Shown: positions 60,621 to 64,000 of the stretch, in pieces | How the letters are laid out: the number at the start of each line of letters is the position of its first letter | Numbering within the stretch: position 1 is the stretch's first letter | NCBI RefSeq assembly: GCF_036323495.1 | Contig: NZ_AP028947.1 | Coordinates: 2,542,001 to 2,606,000 of the forward strand | Direction of reading: 5' to 3' | Origin: Limnobacter thiooxidans | GTDB taxonomy: Bacteria > Pseudomonadota > Gammaproteobacteria > Burkholderiales > Burkholderiaceae_B | Length of the DNA: 64,000 nt | Notes under the pieces: generated by a model | What the model was told of the DNA's origin: nothing | Databases searched by the model: none | Seen by the model: only the letters and a program-made list of their open reading frames with translations | Position numbers and translations under genes: made by a program

Positions 60621-62867
60621 ATGAGTCAGATCAACCGTTTCAAACACAACAAATCCGCCCAACTGCTTGCCCTGCTGACCGCAGCCACTCCCGTTGGTGC
60701 ATTGGCTCAGCAGGACACTGTGCTGCCACAGGTCACTGTAGAAGAAGCCGCACAAGGTACTTTCAAGGTCGATGAATCAGCCAACCCGATGTTCAGTCAG
60801 CCCTTGGTGAACACGCCCAAGACCGTTCAAATCATTTCGAAAGAAACCATTCAGGAACAAGGCGGCATTTCGCTGACCGATGCCTTGCGAAATACACCTG
60901 GCATTACCTTGCAGTTGGGTGAAGGTGGCAACACCGCTGCAGGTGACACCTTTCAGCTGCGCGGCTTTTCCTTGCAAAACAATATTTTTGTAGATGGTAT
61001 CCGCGACCTTGGTGCAATAAGCCGCGACACCTTTAACCTGGAACAGGTGGAAGTGGTCAAGGGTGCATCCGGTTCTGAAATTGGTCGCGGGGCCAGTTCA
61101 GGTTTCATCAACCTGATTTCCAAGCAGGCCCACTTGGGTGACACAAACCTGGGTTCGATTACCTTGGGAACCGCCGATCAAAAACGCGCCACCATTGACA
61201 TGAACCGACAGTTGTCCGAGACCTCCGCCTTTCGTGTGAACGGCCTGGTACAAGACAGCGGGGTCGATGGTCGCAACGGGATAGACAACTCCGGAGAAGG
61301 ACTCGCCTTCTCGTATGCGGGTGGCTTGGGTACGGGCACGCGGTTTAATCTGTTCACCCAGCACATTCGCCAAAACAACAAACCAGACGGGGGTATTCCC
61401 ACCATCGGGCTCGAAGGGTTTTTCAATGCCAATGCGCAAGCCCGTGCTGCCGCACGAGTGAACCCCGAAAACTTTTATGGCGAAGCCAATGATTTCGAAA
61501 AAGTGGACGCCGACATGGTCACTGCGAAATTCGAGCACGACTTAAGCCCGAATACCACTTTGCGGAACATCACACGCATGGGCAAAACCAAAATGGACCG
61601 CGTGCTCACAGGCTTGGGTGCGCTGGTGGTGGACGATGTAGCGCTGGGCATTACGCCCGCAGACCCGTCCACCTGGACAGTCACCCGTTCACGCCAGCGT
61701 GTTGATCGTGAGAACACCATTCTGGCCAACCAGACCAGTGTCAATTCCACGCTCAATCTGGGCGGGCTTGAACATGACCTCGCCGCAGGCGTTGAATTGT
61801 TGTATGAAAAAGAAGCCAACTACACCCACTCAAGCACCGGCACCACCACCAATGCAAACCTGTACAATCCGAACCCGAACGACCCGATGGCGCAATTCGG
61901 TGGTCGCAATGGTGGCGAGGCTGGCGGCGAGGTAACCACCCTCAGTGCCTATGTGTTTGACACCATCAAGTTGAATGACAAATTTTCGATCAACGGTGGT
62001 GCTCGAATTGACCAGTACAGTGTGGACACCAACAACATTACCGCAACAACAGATCCTGTTACCAATGTAACAACCTTCACCACCACCCCCCTAGAAGACT
62101 CTGACAGGCTGTTCAGCTGGAGTGTGGGCGCAGTGTACAAACCGGCAGAAAATGGCAGCATTTACACTGCCTATTCCACCGCCGAAACACCTCCGGCCAG
62201 CAGCAACTTCCAGCTCAGTGGCACAGCCACAAACACCAACAACCCGGCATTTTCACCCCAGGAAACAGAAAACATTGAACTGGGCACCAAGTGGGAATTG
62301 CTGAACAAGCAGCTGAATGTGTCAGCGGCCTTGTTCCGCAACGAGAATGACAAACAGGTGTCACTGGACCCTGTCACGCTGTTGCCCCTGCAATTTGGAA
62401 AAACCCGGGTTCAAGGGCTGGAAGTGTCTGCCGTGGGTCAGCTGAACCGGTTCTGGCAAGTAATCGGTGGATTTGCGAAAACAAGTACCAAACAGATTGA
62501 CCAGTTTGCAACCAACAACGGCAACCCCACCGACGGTGTCCGCTTTTCACCCGACCTGACCGCCACGCTGTGGACTTCCTACCAGTTGGACAAACTGACC
62601 TTGGGCGGTGGTGCACGGTATGTCGATGAACAGAAGCGTGTCATCACCACGGGCACGAACCTGGCCACCCAGAACATGCCGGTAATTCCATCGTATTGGG
62701 TTGCCGACGCCATGGCCTCCTATCAATTGACCAAGGATGTCAGCGTTCGATTGAACATCTACAACCTGTTTGACGAGGACTACATCGCCACATTGAACAA
62801 CAACGGCAACCGTGCATCACTGGGTGAACCCCGTTCGGCCAGTGTCACTGTGAGCATGGCCTTTTAA
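60621..62867 (+). CDS. TonB-dependent catecholate-siderophore receptor (Fiu/PiuA type)
   Basis: 748 residues. The signal ends PVGALAQ. The plug has PLVNTPKTVQIISKETIQEQ, GITLQLGEGGNTAAGDTFQL and the FVDGIRDLGAISRDTFNLEQ segment typical of the Fiu/CirA-like siderophore receptors; the barrel ends SVTVSMAF. It imports ferric catecholate or monomeric catechol complexes. The next gene is a PiuC-like hydroxylase, the same pairing as fiu-ybiX and piuA-piuC. Under a likely Fur box. Confidence 0.92.
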   Translation: MSQINRFKHNKSAQLLALLTAATPVGALAQQDTVLPQVTVEEAAQGTFKVDESANPMFSQPLVNTPKTVQIISKETIQEQGGISLTDALRNTPGITLQLGEGGNTAAGDTFQLRGFSLQNNIFVDGIRDLGAISRDTFNLEQVEVVKGASGSEIGRGASSGFINLISKQAHLGDTNLGSITLGTADQKRATIDMNRQLSETSAFRVNGLVQDSGVDGRNGIDNSGEGLAFSYAGGLGTGTRFNLFTQHIRQNNKPDGGIPTIGLEGFFNANAQARAAARVNPENFYGEANDFEKVDADMVTAKFEHDLSPNTTLRNITRMGKTKMDRVLTGLGALVVDDVALGITPADPSTWTVTRSRQRVDRENTILANQTSVNSTLNLGGLEHDLAAGVELLYEKEANYTHSSTGTTTNANLYNPNPNDPMAQFGGRNGGEAGGEVTTLSAYVFDTIKLNDKFSINGGARIDQYSVDTNNITATTDPVTNVTTFTTTPLEDSDRLFSWSVGAVYKPAENGSIYTAYSTAETPPASSNFQLSGTATNTNNPAFSPQETENIELGTKWELLNKQLNVSAALFRNENDKQVSLDPVTLLPLQFGKTRVQGLEVSAVGQLNRFWQVIGGFAKTSTKQIDQFATNNGNPTDGVRFSPDLTATLWTSYQLDKLTLGGGARYVDEQKRVITTGTNLATQNMPVIPSYWVADAMASYQLTKDVSVRLNIYNLFDEDYIATLNNNGNRASLGEPRSASVTVSMAF

Positions 62868-62913
62868 TCAGGCTTGAATGCGTGCAGGCCTTTCCCGTTT
62901 GAAGGAAACATCG

Positions 62914-63594
62914 ATGCTGTTACACATTCCGCAAGTATTGAATGCGGCGCAACTGCAAGACATTCGCAAGGCCTTGAACCAGGGCGATTGGGTGGATGGC
63001 AAACAAAGCAGCGGGGCGCAGGCTGCGCAAGCGAAACAGAACCGGCAATTGTCCACCGCCTGTACACAGTTTGATGCGCTGTCGGGGCTTGTGGCCAATG
63101 CCTTGAACAAACACCCCCTGTTCATCGCGGGGGTGTTGCCACTTCACACACTGCCACCCATGTTCAACCGCTATGAAAATGGCGGCTGTTATGGCAACCA
63201 CACTGACAATTCATTGCAGGCCAACCAGCAAACAGGGCAGAAAGTGCGTACCGATGTGTCGGTCACTGTATTTTTAAACCCACCTGAAGAATACGAGGGC
63301 GGCGAACTCGTGATTGAAGACCACTTCGGTGCGCAGGAAATCAAGCTGGATGCAGGCGATGCCATTGCCTACCCATCCACCTCGCTTCATCGCGTTGAGC
63401 CGGTGACAAAAGGTTGCCGTTTCGCTTCTTTTCTTTGGATCCAAAGCCTGATTCGACACCATGGGCAACGCGCCATGCTGTTTGATCTGGACATGACCAT
63501 TGTGAAACTTCGCCACCAACTTGGCGACACGCCCGAGGTGCTGGCCCTGACCAACCACTATCACAAGCTGATTCAGCAATGGGCTGAAACCTGA
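62914..63594 (+). CDS. PKHD-type Fe(II)/2-oxoglutarate hydroxylase (PiuC/YbiX-like)
   Basis: 226 residues. Fe(II) ligands are H and D in GNHTDNSL and H in TSLHRVEPV, with a downstream Arg for 2-oxoglutarate. LLHIPQVLNAAQLQDIRKAL begins the family. The role in siderophore use is unresolved; it always accompanies a Fiu/PiuA-type receptor. The ATG at 62914 has GAAGGAAA upstream and lies 47 bases after the receptor stop. A GTG-like upstream extension is unlikely. Confidence 0.92.
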   Translation: MLLHIPQVLNAAQLQDIRKALNQGDWVDGKQSSGAQAAQAKQNRQLSTACTQFDALSGLVANALNKHPLFIAGVLPLHTLPPMFNRYENGGCYGNHTDNSLQANQQTGQKVRTDVSVTVFLNPPEEYEGGELVIEDHFGAQEIKLDAGDAIAYPSTSLHRVEPVTKGCRFASFLWIQSLIRHHGQRAMLFDLDMTIVKLRHQLGDTPEVLALTNHYHKLIQQWAET

Positions 63595-63595
63595 C

Positions 63596-64000
63596 ATGCA
63601 CACACTCCACCCCACCACACTGTCAGATCACGAGAACAGCGCCCAACAAACCCTGCCTGCTGCCCATTGGGCCTACCTGTTCGGTGGCGCCGCAGATGAA
63701 TTGACCCTGAGAAAAAACACCACCGCCTGGCAACACATTGAATTACTGCCGCGCGTGTTGCGATCTATACAGGGTGGACACACCCGAATTCAGCTATTCG
63801 GTCGCGAATATGCACACCCAATCCTGGTGGCCCCCATGGCGTATCAACAACTTGCCCACCCCGCGGGTGAACTGGCCACTGCCCTGGCCGCTGCCGCACT
63901 GGAAGCCGGGTTTGTGTGCAGCACACAGGCCAGCACCTCACTTGAAAACATTGCCGAGCTTTACCTGCCTGAACAAGGCCGTGGACCTTTGTGGTTTCAG
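63596..64000 (+). CDS. Alpha-hydroxy-acid oxidase (FMN-dependent), 5' part
   Basis: 135 codons are visible; the gene runs off the right edge. The N-terminus has AHWAYLFGGAADELTLRKNT and LLPRVLRSIQGG, then HPILVAPMAYQQLAHPAGEL and STQASTSLENIAEL, the FMN-binding TIM-barrel start of lactate/glycolate oxidases (LldD, GOX). The catalytic His and Lys lie beyond the window. It starts 2 bases after the hydroxylase stop, so it belongs to the siderophore receptor operon. Confidence 0.85.
   Translation, partial: MHTLHPTTLSDHENSAQQTLPAAHWAYLFGGAADELTLRKNTTAWQHIELLPRVLRSIQGGHTRIQLFGREYAHPILVAPMAYQQLAHPAGELATALAAAALEAGFVCSTQASTSLENIAELYLPEQGRGPLWFQ

Overview
The window looks like chromosome of a heterotrophic, aerobic betaproteobacterium, most likely Burkholderiales and possibly a Limnobacter-type organism. 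The genus is an inference from gene content; no rRNA or other marker is present. Genes are dense. There is one tRNA, and I see no insertion sequence, phage gene or CRISPR array. Intergenic DNA is short except for two repeat-bearing gaps (14.9-15.5 kb and 19.45-19.8 kb) and an AT-rich leader before pgi.

Region by region. 0-2.7 kb: copper homeostasis (CueR-like regulator, CopA ATPase, CopZ chaperone with a CueR-type promoter). 2.8-8.3 kb: a methyltransferase, a secreted alkyl sulfatase, a VOC protein, a SAF-domain dehydrogenase, a small iron-permease-like membrane protein and tRNA-Ser. 8.4-17.5 kb: short-chain acid use (acetate symporter, Acs, class I fumarase, PrpE). 17.6-21.2 kb: an orphan ferric-iron binding protein, a TetR regulator and an MFS exporter. 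21.3-23.1 kb: a PQQ-type beta-propeller dehydrogenase with unusual active-site residues. 23.2-33.4 kb: an iron island (imelysin, di-heme DUF1111, imelysin-like and DUF1513 operon; HemP; a five-heme cytochrome; Bfd, Bfr, TonB, ExbB, ExbD) with several Fur-like boxes. 33.8-37.2 kb: Pgi, an SMP-30 lactonase and HexR with a near-consensus HexR operator. 37.2-41.9 kb: one tight six-gene run of amidoligase, class-I glutamine-amidotransferase-like hydrolase, YqaA membrane protein, ArsH, ModB and ModC. 41.9-46.4 kb: Ohr/OhrR, an exported HExxH protein, a ChaN-like protein, an exported intradiol dioxygenase and a PhaC-like hydrolase.

46.5-54.7 kb is an alcohol-oxidation block: a NarL-type two-component pair, a pentapeptide-repeat protein, an ExaA-type quinoprotein ethanol dehydrogenase, a TonB receptor resembling the E. 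coli PQQ importer PqqU (YncD), and an iron-type alcohol dehydrogenase. The remainder holds a periplasmic catalase-family protein, a nitroreductase, a neutral ceramidase lipoprotein overlapping a DUF3089 hydrolase lipoprotein, a Fiu/PiuA-type siderophore receptor with its PiuC-like hydroxylase, and the start of an alpha-hydroxy-acid oxidase.

The points most worth following are the amidoligase-centred operon, the predicted PQQ uptake and use pair, the non-canonical quinoprotein at 21.3 kb, the imelysin/multiheme iron island, and the large imperfect inverted repeat near 15.4 kb.
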